From positions 28,152 to 71,541 of the forward strand of contig JAJEQR010000014.1 in assembly GCA_020687485.1 (NCBI GenBank): a DNA stretch of 43,390 nucleotides. The letters are read 5' to 3'. Position 1 is the stretch's first letter, and each line of letters opens with the position of its first letter. The position numbers and the translations under genes were made by a program. The notes beneath the pieces are model-generated. The model was not told where the DNA came from. It made no database searches and was given only the letters and a program-made list of their open reading frames with translations. Positions 15,015 to 23,226 of this stretch are shown here, piece after piece. This DNA is from Hominifimenecus microfluidus. Its GTDB lineage: Bacteria > Bacillota > Clostridia > Lachnospirales > Lachnospiraceae.

Positions 15015-16379
15015 CTATTTATTTACATGGCCCTTGTATTCCAGAACTGCAATCACCTGATCCACATATTTCTCGCACTCTTCATGCGTTGGAGCCTCTA
15101 CCATGACACGAATCAGCGGCTCTGTGCCGCTCTCGCGCACCAGGATACGACCATTGTCGCCGAGGAGGTTCGCCACCTTGCGGATCTCTGCCTGTACGTC
15201 CGGATCGTTCTGCGCTTCCGGCTTGCTGTCCACGCGCACATTCTTCAATACCTGCGGATATACGTGAACATCTTCGCAGAGCTTGCTCAGGGGCTGCTTC
15301 GTCTCCAGCAGGACTTCCATCACCTTCAGTGAGGTCAGGATGCCGTCGCCAGTGGAAGCATATTTGCTGAAAATGATATGACCGCTCTGCTCGCCGCCCA
15401 GACGGTGGCCGTTCTGCTGCATGTTTTCGTATACATATTTGTCGCCGACTGCAGTCTTTTCATAGGAGATACCGGCAGCATCGAATGCCTTGTACAGGCC
15501 AAAGTTGGACATTACGGTGGTTACAACCGTATCGTTCGCAAGCCAGCCCTTCTCCTTCATGTACTTGCCGCACACATAGAGGATCAGGTCGCCGTTCACA
15601 ACATTCCCCTGCTCATCCACCGCGATGCAGCGATCTGCGTCACCGTCATAGGCGAAGCCGACATCCAGCTGATGTTCCTTCACATACTCCTGCAGAACCT
15701 CGATATGCGTGGAACCGCAGTCGCGGTTGATATTCGTGCCATCCGGCTCGTTGTTAATCACATAGGTCTTCGCGCCCAGTGCGTCGAATACGCTCTTCGC
15801 GATAGAGAACGCGCTGCCGTTGGAGCAGTCCAGACCAATCCGCTTGCCCTTGAAGGAACGGGTTGCCAGCGTGATCAGGTAGCCGATGTAGCGGTTGCGT
15901 CCGGCGGAATAGTCGGTGGTGCATCCGATCTGCTCCCGGTGAGCCAGGGGCGCTTCCGGCATCTCGCCGTCCAGGTAGCGCTCAATCTCCTGGATCACGG
16001 ACTCCTCCAGCTTCTCGCCTCGTCCGTTCAGGATCTTGATTCCATTGTCATAATAGGGATTGTGGCTGGCGGAAATCATGATGCCGCAGTCGAAATCCTC
16101 CTCCGTGCGCACCACATAGGCAACGCTCGGCGTCGTTGTTACGTGAAGCAGATATACATCCGCGCCGGATGCTGTCAGTCCGGCGGACAGTGCGTCCTCG
16201 AACATATAGCTGCTACGGCGGGTATCCTTGCCGATTGCTACCCGGCACTTGTGATCGGTTCCTTTATGCGCTCTGCCGTAATACCAGCCAAGGAAGCGGC
16301 CGATCTTAAATGCATGTTCTACGGTCAGGCTGATATTAGCTTCCCCGCGGAAACCATCCGTTCCAAAATATTTTCCCAT
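15015..16379 (-). CDS. glmM: Phosphoglucosamine mutase
   Basis: 454 residues, typical length. It converts glucosamine-6-phosphate to glucosamine-1-phosphate for UDP-GlcNAc and peptidoglycan synthesis. Motifs are the start FGTDGFRG, the phosphoserine loop SASHNP with catalytic Ser105, metal-binding DGDADR at 245-250, the sugar-binding GGEQSGH loop and the phosphate-binding RESGTEPLIRV near the C-terminus. The ATG follows AGGAGGAC. The gene is first in a unit with hisC. Its 5' leader contains a 9-bp hairpin (16423-16458). Confidence 0.95.
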   Translation of the reverse strand: MGKYFGTDGFRGEANISLTVEHAFKIGRFLGWYYGRAHKGTDHKCRVAIGKDTRRSSYMFEDALSAGLTASGADVYLLHVTTTPSVAYVVRTEEDFDCGIMISASHNPYYDNGIKILNGRGEKLEESVIQEIERYLDGEMPEAPLAHREQIGCTTDYSAGRNRYIGYLITLATRSFKGKRIGLDCSNGSAFSIAKSVFDALGAKTYVINNEPDGTNINRDCGSTHIEVLQEYVKEHQLDVGFAYDGDADRCIAVDEQGNVVNGDLILYVCGKYMKEKGWLANDTVVTTVMSNFGLYKAFDAAGISYEKTAVGDKYVYENMQQNGHRLGGEQSGHIIFSKYASTGDGILTSLKVMEVLLETKQPLSKLCEDVHVYPQVLKNVRVDSKPEAQNDPDVQAEIRKVANLLGDNGRILVRESGTEPLIRVMVEAPTHEECEKYVDQVIAVLEYKGHVNK

Positions 16380-16422
16380 CGTGGGTCCTCCTGAAATCTC
16401 ATGGATATCTTTAATAATAGCA

Positions 16423-16458
16423 ATTCAGAGCCCCACCCGATTTCACACAGCTCTGAAT
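16423..16458 (-). promoter_or_regulatory. Hairpin in the glmM leader
   Basis: ATTCAGAGC and GCTCTGAAT form a perfect 9-bp stem with a 18-base loop, 44-79 bases upstream of the glmM start. There is no T-run next to it and no known riboswitch is recognised. Confidence 0.35.
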
Positions 16459-16513
16459 AGTTACATTTTATCACACATATTGGAATTCACGCAAGATAAT
16501 ACGGCATTTTTAC

Positions 16514-16544
16514 AGAAAAAGCGCCCATCCGGAGACAGGCGCTT
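16514..16544 (-). terminator. Terminator of the GntR-ABC-permease operon
   Basis: AAGCGCC (16519-16525) and GGCGCTT (16538-16544) pair perfectly, and the minus-strand tail is a run of five T residues. It lies 50 bases after the permease stop. Confidence 0.85.
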
Positions 16545-16594
16545 CTGTTTTATTGTTCTTTATCTTGTTCTGTTACTGCTCTATTATTCTATTG

Positions 16595-18766
16595 TCAGCG
16601 AGCTTTATCAAAATAGCTCTCGATCTCTTCCGGCAATTCTCCTTCTTGGAAGACAAAGTAGCGGTAGGTTCCGTCGAATTCTCCGTTCTCCTCCCAGTTC
16701 CAGCTGATATAGTAGTAATCGTCTCCCGGCTCCGGCAGGCGATCCTTCGCCTTTTGCATGGCTTCTGTAAGTTCCGTCTGCAGCTGCCGGTTCATCGCAT
16801 AAGAGATCTCGCCGTCTTCTCCAATGACTTCATCCATGGCAGGCTCGCCGCCGATCGTCTGATCGGAAGCATACCAGTTGATCCATCTTCCGTCTATGAT
16901 CTTATTGATCTCCAGACTGATCACGTTGACATCCGGCTTCTGCATCGCTGTCATCGCCGTATCTGCGTCCGGATCGGCTGCACGGAAGAGTTCCTCCATA
17001 TAGCAGGTCCAGGTCTTCGGCATCTGCTCACTGATTGGAAGAATGATCTCATAGGATTTTCCGCTCTGATACCATACCAGCGTCATCAGGATATACGAAC
17101 CGATGGTGTAACGGTGTCCGCTTCCCGCTTCTGCAACAAGGACATACCAGTCTTCAAACTCCATCGTCTTAATCTCTTCTCGAAGGGTTTCATATACTCT
17201 GCCTGCCGAATCAGCGTCCAGCTCTCCCATGCTGCTCATATTCACAGGATCATATTCCGGCAAATTCTGATACAGCTCCTGCACCTCTTTGATCTGCTTC
17301 AGGGCTTTTCCCAGCTCCTTATAATCCGAGTTCGAAAGCAATATATTCCGGTATATGGTCTTTCTTCCAGTCTGGATCGCGAATGTCGTAAAGTCGATCG
17401 AATCATACCCCTGGTAGGCGGTATATTTTTCCTGATCATCCGCCTTATAGTAGTTCACGGTATCTACCAGGCGTTTCGATACCATGCGGATCACATCCGG
17501 ATTGGTGATCTCCACATCGGCGATCTTCTCATCAAAGTAATTCTTCGTCTCGACATTCATTTCCAGCGGAGTAGAATAATACGTATAAGAACTTCCATCA
17601 TAAGGAACAACCTTTACATATGAGATTTCCTCTGCGGAAGGCTGTATCTCGCTCTCGCTGGAATAGAAGCCATACATGCTAAGAAGGATCGCAACATTCA
17701 CCAGCGCCAGCAGCCCCAGTCCCGGAATGGTACGCAACAGCGTTTTCCATTTTCTGGTGGAGATCAGCTCATACAGGAAATAGACGATCACTGCAATTAT
17801 ATACCATACGACAATGCCGTAGATCCGGCCCGCGCTCCAGTTGTGAACGACTGTCGCAGAGAAAATATCCGTCAGCGGAATCAGGCAGATCACCAGCGCA
17901 ACTGTCATGCGGAAAACCGTCTGGAAATGGCGGCTGACTGCTGCCTGACCGGCTGTCTCGCTCTTTCTTCTGGCGAAACAGAAACGGGCCAACAGGAGAT
18001 ACACGATTCCGAGAAGCAGCGTATAAGCTCCGCTTCTCCAGCTGGACCAGATGTCATCTGCCATTCCACTGCCGAAGGGGATCAGGCTCATTCCGGTGAT
18101 CAGATTGATCCGGGAATCCAGAAGCGCCGGTTCCCCCAGAGATGCCACATAAGGAAGTGCGGAATCCAGGGAGGAGGACACGACATAGATCAACACCCGC
18201 GGCAGGAAAATAATAAGAAGCGCAACCACAAGGTTCGTAAATATAGTTCCCGTCATGCTCATCGCCAGAAGGACAGCAGCTGCCACTCCAATGGAGGCAA
18301 TCAGCGCCTGCGTACAGATCTGCAGAGCCGACAGCGGGTAGATCTCCAGATACTTCGGGAACAGCAGACACACCGCCTCGCTGACCAGAGCCGGAACCGC
18401 AATCAGGATCACCAGCCAGGTCACAATCGCCGCAAAGAAACTGAAGAACAGCGCATTCCTCGTCTGTGGAATCGCATGATAAAAATCACAGGCATTCCGC
18501 TTATTCAGAAATCCAAACAGCGCCAGCGTCAGAAGAGGCGCCGCCACCGGAAATGACAAAAGGATCAGCGGATTCTGCGATAAATAGCTCGAATAATGTA
18601 CGGTATAGGACGGTGACCATTCCGGATACGCGGAAAGGCTCACAGCGTCGCTGAGCGGTACCAGCACGGACGCCAGTACAAAGATCGCCAGCATAGTAAT
18701 GCCGAGTACCCGAAGCTGCCTTAAGCCTTCCCGGTAAAGTCCAGCGTCAAAATTTTTCTTCTTCAC
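16595..18766 (-). CDS. ABC transporter permease, large ABC-2-like membrane protein
   Basis: 723 residues. Seven to eight transmembrane segments lie within about residues 1-360 (for example 18-38, 70-85, 105-130, 155-185, 270-300 and 310-360), followed by a long soluble C-terminal half of about 350 residues that is probably extracellular. The start is GTG at 18766 overlapping the ATPase gene stop (GTGA). With the ATPase and GntR genes it forms an operon of the YtrA type, usually linked to envelope stress or antibiotic export. The transported substrate cannot be told from sequence. Confidence 0.85.
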   Translation of the reverse strand: MKKKNFDAGLYREGLRQLRVLGITMLAIFVLASVLVPLSDAVSLSAYPEWSPSYTVHYSSYLSQNPLILLSFPVAAPLLTLALFGFLNKRNACDFYHAIPQTRNALFFSFFAAIVTWLVILIAVPALVSEAVCLLFPKYLEIYPLSALQICTQALIASIGVAAAVLLAMSMTGTIFTNLVVALLIIFLPRVLIYVVSSSLDSALPYVASLGEPALLDSRINLITGMSLIPFGSGMADDIWSSWRSGAYTLLLGIVYLLLARFCFARRKSETAGQAAVSRHFQTVFRMTVALVICLIPLTDIFSATVVHNWSAGRIYGIVVWYIIAVIVYFLYELISTRKWKTLLRTIPGLGLLALVNVAILLSMYGFYSSESEIQPSAEEISYVKVVPYDGSSYTYYSTPLEMNVETKNYFDEKIADVEITNPDVIRMVSKRLVDTVNYYKADDQEKYTAYQGYDSIDFTTFAIQTGRKTIYRNILLSNSDYKELGKALKQIKEVQELYQNLPEYDPVNMSSMGELDADSAGRVYETLREEIKTMEFEDWYVLVAEAGSGHRYTIGSYILMTLVWYQSGKSYEIILPISEQMPKTWTCYMEELFRAADPDADTAMTAMQKPDVNVISLEINKIIDGRWINWYASDQTIGGEPAMDEVIGEDGEISYAMNRQLQTELTEAMQKAKDRLPEPGDDYYYISWNWEENGEFDGTYRYFVFQEGELPEEIESYFDKAR

Positions 18767-19692
18767 TTTTTCTCCCCCTCTCCTTCCGCAAATCCATAAC
18801 CGCTCGGATCGAATACATAGCCAAGTGCCTCCATCTCATAGGTAAAGATTTCCTCCAGTGACAGCGGAAGAATATCCATCAGTACCGGATTCATCGCGGC
18901 AATCTTCGCGGCAATCTCATCCCGGTCGCCGCGCACGATCAGACTTGCCACGGATCCGCGCTTGGAATAATGAAGCACTGGAAGTTCTGCGAATTTCTTC
19001 TCCGTGTATGTCTCGTGGAATGCCACCTGCACTTTGAACTGCGTGGTTCGCAGGTTCTGGATATCACTCTCCAGTACAAGGCCGCCCTTGTGAAGCAGCG
19101 CCAGCTGATCGCAGGTATCCTCCAGCTCGCGCAGGGAATGGCTCGTGATAATCGCCGTGGACTGCCGCTCCAGGACATCCTCACAGATCAGGGACTTCAC
19201 CAGATGACGCATAACCGGGTCCAGACCATCGAAGGTCTCATCCAGGAAGAGGTATTTCGGATGCGCGGACAGCGCCAGAAGGATTGCCGCCTGCCGCTTC
19301 ATGCCTTTCGAGAAGGTATTCGTCGATTTCTTCGGATTCAGCCCAAAGGTCTCTGTCAGATATTCGTAACGCTCTCTGCTGAAATTCGGGTAGAACGTCG
19401 CGTACAGAGCTGCCATGCGTTCCAGGGAGGCGCCCCCCATAAAGTACAGTTCATCCGGCACCAGCGTGATGTACTGCTTCACGCCCGGATTCTCCCACAC
19501 CGGCTCGCCGTCGAACAGGATTTCGCCGCCATCAGCCTGATAGACGCCGCTGAGAAGACGAAGGAATGTGGATTTTCCCGCGCCGTTGGAGCCTACCATG
19601 CCATAGATACATCCCGGAGGAATCGTACAGCTGATCTCCTTCAATGCCTCGTAGTCCTCAAAATGCTTGCTGACCTGATTTACCTTAATCAT
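18763..19692 (-). CDS. ABC transporter ATP-binding protein
   Basis: 309 residues from the ATG at 19692, which overlaps the GntR stop as ATGA and follows GGAGGGAG; the open frame upstream is not translated in this phase. Motifs are Walker A GSNGAGKST (about residues 37-45), the signature FSKGMKRQ in place of LSGGQ, Walker B YLFLDE followed by TFDGLDP, and the switch histidine in ITSHSLRELE. It energises the permease encoded downstream. The relaxed signature is common in this subfamily. Confidence 0.95.
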   Translation of the reverse strand: MIKVNQVSKHFEDYEALKEISCTIPPGCIYGMVGSNGAGKSTFLRLLSGVYQADGGEILFDGEPVWENPGVKQYITLVPDELYFMGGASLERMAALYATFYPNFSRERYEYLTETFGLNPKKSTNTFSKGMKRQAAILLALSAHPKYLFLDETFDGLDPVMRHLVKSLICEDVLERQSTAIITSHSLRELEDTCDQLALLHKGGLVLESDIQNLRTTQFKVQVAFHETYTEKKFAELPVLHYSKRGSVASLIVRGDRDEIAAKIAAMNPVLMDILPLSLEEIFTYEMEALGYVFDPSGYGFAEGEGEKK

Positions 19693-20069
19693 GCGCTCTC
19701 TCCCTCCTTCCGATACGCCTCCTCCACGCACTGTATCACTTCTTCCTTGCGGATTCCTGCCATAGCCAGCTCTCTTACGCTCATCGCAAATGCTCCCATC
19801 TGGCTCAATTTCATCTGACGAATCTTCTCCTTCGCCTGCGCGGATACAAAATTCCCCCGCCCCGGGATCACATAGGTCAGTCCTCTTCGATCCAGCTCTG
19901 CATATGCCTTCTGTATCGTATTCGGATTCACAGAAAGCTCCACAGAAAGGCTGCGCACAGATGGCAACTGCTCTTCTTCCGTCAGGATTCCTGTCAGGAT
20001 CAGGCGCTCGGTCTGATCAATCATCTGTTCATATATCGGCTTACGGTTAAAAATATTGATCTGAAACAC
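19689..20069 (-). CDS. GntR-family regulator, YtrA subfamily
   Basis: 126 residues. The start is GTG at 20069, with GGGGGAGG upstream. The winged helix (about residues 10-75) contains IYEQMIDQTERLILTG, LPSVRSLSVELSVNPNTIQK and GRGNFV. Only a short helical C-terminal tail follows, as in the YtrA branch that pairs with ABC transporters. It is first in the three-gene operon and likely represses it through the operator at 20156-20178. Confidence 0.93.
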   Translation of the reverse strand: MFQINIFNRKPIYEQMIDQTERLILTGILTEEEQLPSVRSLSVELSVNPNTIQKAYAELDRRGLTYVIPGRGNFVSAQAKEKIRQMKLSQMGAFAMSVRELAMAGIRKEEVIQCVEEAYRKEGESA

Positions 20070-20084
20070 AGATGTCCTCCCCCT

Positions 20085-20145
20085 TTCATTATGTTATGTT
20101 TCATTGTGTTATGTTTTTGTTGTGTTATGTTTTTATTGTGCTTTC
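20085..20145 (-). repeat. Tandem repeats in the GntR operon leader
   Basis: On the plus strand the motif TGTTATGTTT recurs about four times at 10-17 bp spacing between the operator and the GntR start. On the transcript this gives AACATAACA-type repeats upstream of the ribosome binding site. The function is unknown. Confidence 0.5.
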
Positions 20146-20155
20146 ACCATAACAG

Positions 20156-20211
20156 GTGTACTAGTTCAGGTAATACACTGAAACTATAGCAAAATGGGGA
20201 TGGTCTGTCTA
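20156..20211 (-). promoter_or_regulatory. Promoter and operator of the GntR-ABC operon
   Basis: On the minus strand, -35 TAGACA (20206-20211), a 17-base spacer and -10 TATAGT (20183-20188) form a promoter. At the start site lies the dyad GTGTACTA-N7-TAATACAC (20156-20178), eight-base arms with one mismatch. A dyad of this form is typical of YtrA-branch GntR operators, so autorepression is likely. Confidence 0.7.
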
Positions 20212-20314
20212 TAAAGAAAAGAGGATGAAATTTATGAAGGTTTTATGAAGGGATAAGAGGAATAGGGCGATGGATGTGCTGAATTGGTTTGAGTTGCTTC
20301 CATCTGACCCAAGT

Positions 20315-20491
20315 GTAATCATGCTTCCGGATCGCTCCGCAGCTGAAGCAATCCCTGAGCATTGGTTTCAAACCACGCCGAGAAAGTAATCATGCTTCCG
20401 GATTGCTCAGCAGCTGAAGCAATCCCTGAGCATTGGTTTCAAACCACGCCGAGAAGGTAATCATGCTTCCGGATTGCTCCGCAGCTGAAGC
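20315..20491. repeat. 71-bp tandem repeat, about 2.5 copies
   Basis: Units start at 20315, 20386 and 20457. The first two are 71 bp and differ at three positions; the third matches for 34 bases and then diverges. Each contains small palindromes, GGATTGCT with AGCAATCC in unit 2 and TGGTTTCAAACCA. The whole region 20221-20632 holds no credible gene. Confidence 0.9.
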
Positions 20492-20569
20492 TGCTCCCGC
20501 AATCCTTCCATCATTCGGAATCCGCTCATTTTTCTGTGAAAAATGGCTTCTTCCTCATGAGGGAGCGGG

Positions 20570-20616
20570 TCCCAGACTCCGTGCTCCTTTCGTGCGAGCC
20601 CGAGGAGCACGGAAGT
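20570..20616. terminator. Long hairpin downstream of argS
   Basis: GACT-CCGTGCTCC and GGAGCACGGAAGTC pair over 13 bp with one bulge around a 16-base loop. It lies 17 bases after the argS stop on the minus strand, so it may end argS transcription, though no T-run follows at once. The argS stop region also holds an inverted copy of the repeat motif GTAATCATGC. Confidence 0.5.
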
Positions 20617-20632
20617 CTTTGACCCTGCATGA

Positions 20633-22402
20633 TTACATTTTTTCGGGGGCGGAGAATCCGAGCAGGCGGATGCATGTCTCAAGCACTTCCTTGGTAAGTG
20701 CAAGCAGCGCAATCCATCCATCGCGGCGGGCAGTGTCCTCCTCGCTTAAGATCTTTGTCTCATGATAGAACTTATTGAACGCATTGGAAATCTCATAAAT
20801 ATACTGGCAGAGCTTATGCGGAGCGATCTCTTCGCAGGCGGATGCGATCACATCATTCGCTCTGGCCAGCTGCAGCTGAAGATCCTTCTCACTGTCGCTG
20901 ACAGCAGCAGTAAGTGCCGAAGGAATTACGGCCGCACCGGTTGTCTCACGATATTTCGCCAAAATCGACTTGATACGAACGATCGTGTACAGGATATATG
21001 GGCCGGTGTTGCCTTCGAAGGAAATAAAACGATCCACATCGAATACATAGTCCTTGGTCGCCTGGTTGGACAGATCACCGTACTTCAGCGCAGCCAGGCC
21101 GATGATTCCGGCATTCTCTCTGGCTTCCTCCTCGGAGATCGTGCGGTTCTCCATGATACGGTTATAGACTGCCTCGCGGATATCGCTGATCAGGTGCTCC
21201 AGACGCATAACACCGCCCTCTCTTGTCTTGAAGGGCTTGCCGTCCTTGCCGTTCATTGTACCGAAACCGAGGAAAGTCAGCTTCGTCTCAGGGCGGATAA
21301 TGCCGGCCTTGCGAGCGGTACGGAATACCTGTGTAAAGTGCATCTCCTGGCGCTTGTCCACGACATAGAGCACCTCGTCCGGATGGTACAGCTTCTCGCG
21401 CTCAACCAGAGTGGCAAGATCCGTCGTCGCGTACAGGGAAGCGCCATCTGACTTCTGGATGATACAGGGGGGAATCTCCTTTGTATCGGTCTCCTCAGCC
21501 ACATCTACAACCATGGCGCCCTGACTCTCATGGAGCAGGCCGTCAGCCTTCATCTTCGCAATCATATCAGGAATATAGGGCTGCGCGTCGCTTTCTCCCT
21601 TCCACACATCAAAATCTACATCCAGGCGGGCATAGTTCTTCTTCAGGTCAGTGACGGATACATTCAGGATGTGGCGGAAGATCGCGCGGTAACCGGGATT
21701 GCCCTGCTGCAGCTGCACGGTCGCGTCATGAGCTGCCTTCGCGAACTCTTCGTCCTCCTTGGAGCGCTTGCTGGCTGTCGGGTAAATCTCTTCCAGATCG
21801 GAGATTGTAAAAGGAGCTTCTTCCGGGTAAGGACCAGCGAAGTTCTCGTCAAAGTACGGGAGTTCCGGGTGACGGCGGTGAGTTTCCTCAATGATCAGCC
21901 CCATCTGCAGCCCCCAATCACCCAGATGAACATCGCCGATCACTTCATAGCCGTTATAGCGGTAGATACGCTTCAGGCTCTCGCCGATGATGGCAGCGCG
22001 CAGGTGGCCGACATGAAGAGGCTTCGCCACGTTGGGACCGCCGTAGTCGATGACAACCTTCTTATTCTCACCGATCGGGTTACAGCCAAGATTCTCCGCC
22101 TCCGACATCTGAGAAAGGTACGAAGCAAGGTAAGCGGGATCCAGCTTCAGATTAATAAAGCCGGGATTAACCGCGGACGCTTCCAGGAACATCGGGTTCT
22201 CTTTCAGCTGCTCTACTACGCCGTTTGCAATCTGGATCGGCGCCTTGTGATACGTCTTGGCAGCTGCCATCGCGCCGTTGCACTGATATTCACAGAGATC
22301 CGGGCGGTTGGAGATGCTGACTCTGGCAAAATCCGCACTGTACTCGCAGGCTTCGAATGCTTTCGCCACTTCCGTGGTGATCTGCTCTAATAATTTCTGC
22401 AT
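20633..22402 (-). CDS. argS: Arginyl-tRNA synthetase
   Basis: 589 residues from the ATG at 22402, which follows TTGGAGG; the frame is open 58 codons further upstream but without a start signal, and the promoter lies inside that stretch. Class I synthetase: N-terminal additional domain (about 1-110), catalytic HVGH motif in AKPLHVGHLRAA (near residue 130), KMSKS region replaced by KTREGGVM as usual for ArgRS, and the C-terminal anticodon-binding domain. It charges tRNA-Arg. Its 5' leader is short and contains no T-box. Confidence 0.97.
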   Translation of the reverse strand: MQKLLEQITTEVAKAFEACEYSADFARVSISNRPDLCEYQCNGAMAAAKTYHKAPIQIANGVVEQLKENPMFLEASAVNPGFINLKLDPAYLASYLSQMSEAENLGCNPIGENKKVVIDYGGPNVAKPLHVGHLRAAIIGESLKRIYRYNGYEVIGDVHLGDWGLQMGLIIEETHRRHPELPYFDENFAGPYPEEAPFTISDLEEIYPTASKRSKEDEEFAKAAHDATVQLQQGNPGYRAIFRHILNVSVTDLKKNYARLDVDFDVWKGESDAQPYIPDMIAKMKADGLLHESQGAMVVDVAEETDTKEIPPCIIQKSDGASLYATTDLATLVEREKLYHPDEVLYVVDKRQEMHFTQVFRTARKAGIIRPETKLTFLGFGTMNGKDGKPFKTREGGVMRLEHLISDIREAVYNRIMENRTISEEEARENAGIIGLAALKYGDLSNQATKDYVFDVDRFISFEGNTGPYILYTIVRIKSILAKYRETTGAAVIPSALTAAVSDSEKDLQLQLARANDVIASACEEIAPHKLCQYIYEISNAFNKFYHETKILSEEDTARRDGWIALLALTKEVLETCIRLLGFSAPEKM

Positions 22403-22447
22403 ATTTCCTCCAAAACAATAGATAAAATGATCCTTAATAGTCACTTT

Positions 22448-22476
22448 ATTGTAGTATGGAAGCGCCGAAAAAGCAA
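22448..22476 (-). promoter_or_regulatory. Promoter of argS
   Basis: On the minus strand, TTGCTT (22471-22476), a 17-base spacer and TACAAT (22448-22453) end 46 bases before the argS start. Confidence 0.6.
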
Positions 22477-22519
22477 GCGTTTCCATAGCGTTTTCTTTTT
22501 GCACAAACGCAAATTCAAC

Positions 22520-22551
22520 AAAAAAGAAGGCTCTGCATGAAACAGAGCCTT
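22520..22551 (-). terminator. Terminator of the DapF-like gene
   Basis: AAGGCTCTG and CAGAGCCTT form a perfect 9-bp stem with a 7-base loop; the minus-strand tail is CTTTTTT. Confidence 0.9.
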
Positions 22552-22596
22552 CCGGCACAATACTGTACTTCTTCACTTAAGAGAGGATCACTAAGC

Positions 22597-23055
22597 TTAC
22601 GCCCCCAGGCTTTCCAGATACTCTGGAGAGAGGATCACTGTTCCGATCGCTGTTGCACGGGAACTGGAGCTGCTTACGGTTCCCGCTGCGTCCTTCGTCG
22701 TCACAGTGATATCCGTCGCATCCTCGTTATCATAGTGAATCGTAACCGCCCCTTCCGGCGTCTGCAGGTGAAAGCGCTCTCTCGTCACATAAAGGTTATC
22801 TTTCAGGTACTTGGCAAATACAGGGAAAGCCTTCGAGTCCTCGTTCTTCTCGCTGCCGTCCGGCCCGTAGACCTGAACGCCGATGGTATCATCCTCCAGG
22901 AAAGGCCCGGTGATCAGACCGTCCGAACCAAGACCTCTGTTGCGGTCACAAAGCATTCGGATCATGCTCTCATTCAGTTTCTTATGGTTCTGGATTGTAT
23001 CGTATACAAGATAGTCCTTGTTCTGTCCATGGTATTTGTAAAGTGTGAGTCGCAT
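22597..23055 (-). CDS. Half-length DapF-like protein lacking the catalytic cysteine
   Basis: 152 residues from the ATG at 23055 (AAAGGAG upstream). It resembles only the N-terminal domain of diaminopimelate epimerase: MRLTLYKYHGQNKDYLVYD at the start, then CDRNRGLGSDGLI, then VYGPDGSEKNEDSKAFPVFA. In true DapF (about 275 residues, two mirror domains) the last segment reads NADGSEAEMCGNGIRC and supplies one catalytic cysteine; here that Cys is absent, and the whole second domain with the other Cys is missing. The gene has its own RBS and a strong terminator, so it looks like a settled short gene, not a fresh truncation. Epimerase activity is not expected; the function is unknown. Confidence 0.75.
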   Translation of the reverse strand: MRLTLYKYHGQNKDYLVYDTIQNHKKLNESMIRMLCDRNRGLGSDGLITGPFLEDDTIGVQVYGPDGSEKNEDSKAFPVFAKYLKDNLYVTRERFHLQTPEGAVTIHYDNEDATDITVTTKDAAGTVSSSSSRATAIGTVILSPEYLESLGA

Positions 23056-23145
23056 GACCGATCTCCTTTCTCCTGATAATTTTCTTGAACTTGAATACGT
23101 TACCATTATACCAAGCAGGATTTTATAAGTATTTCACTATTCTGC

Positions 23146-23174
23146 TTTTCATATTAAAAAAAATGCGGTATAAT
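23146..23174 (+). promoter_or_regulatory. Promoter of the AraC-family gene
   Basis: TTTTCA (23146-23151), a 17-base spacer and a perfect TATAAT (23169-23174) lie 52 bases before the start codon. A second TATAAT on the minus strand (23105-23110) probably serves the DapF-like gene. Confidence 0.6.
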
Positions 23175-23226
23175 CAAATATAGCAATTATTCAAACAAAA
23201 GGTCACGAACGAAAGGATAACATACC

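Noticed and set aside
13986..15332. 448-codon frame antisense to hisC and glmM
   Set aside because: It spans the gap between two well-recognised genes on the other strand and has no family features.
16380..16594. glmS-type ribozyme upstream of glmM
   Set aside because: The gene is glmM, not glmS, and the leader shows only a single simple hairpin without ribozyme core motifs.
20315..20491. 71-bp units as a possible CRISPR array
   Set aside because: The units are nearly identical over their whole length, so there are no spacers.
22403..22576. N-terminal extension of argS by 58 codons
   Set aside because: The extension covers the promoter (TTGCTT, TACAAT) and lacks a ribosome site; ATG 22402 has TTGGAGG at good spacing.
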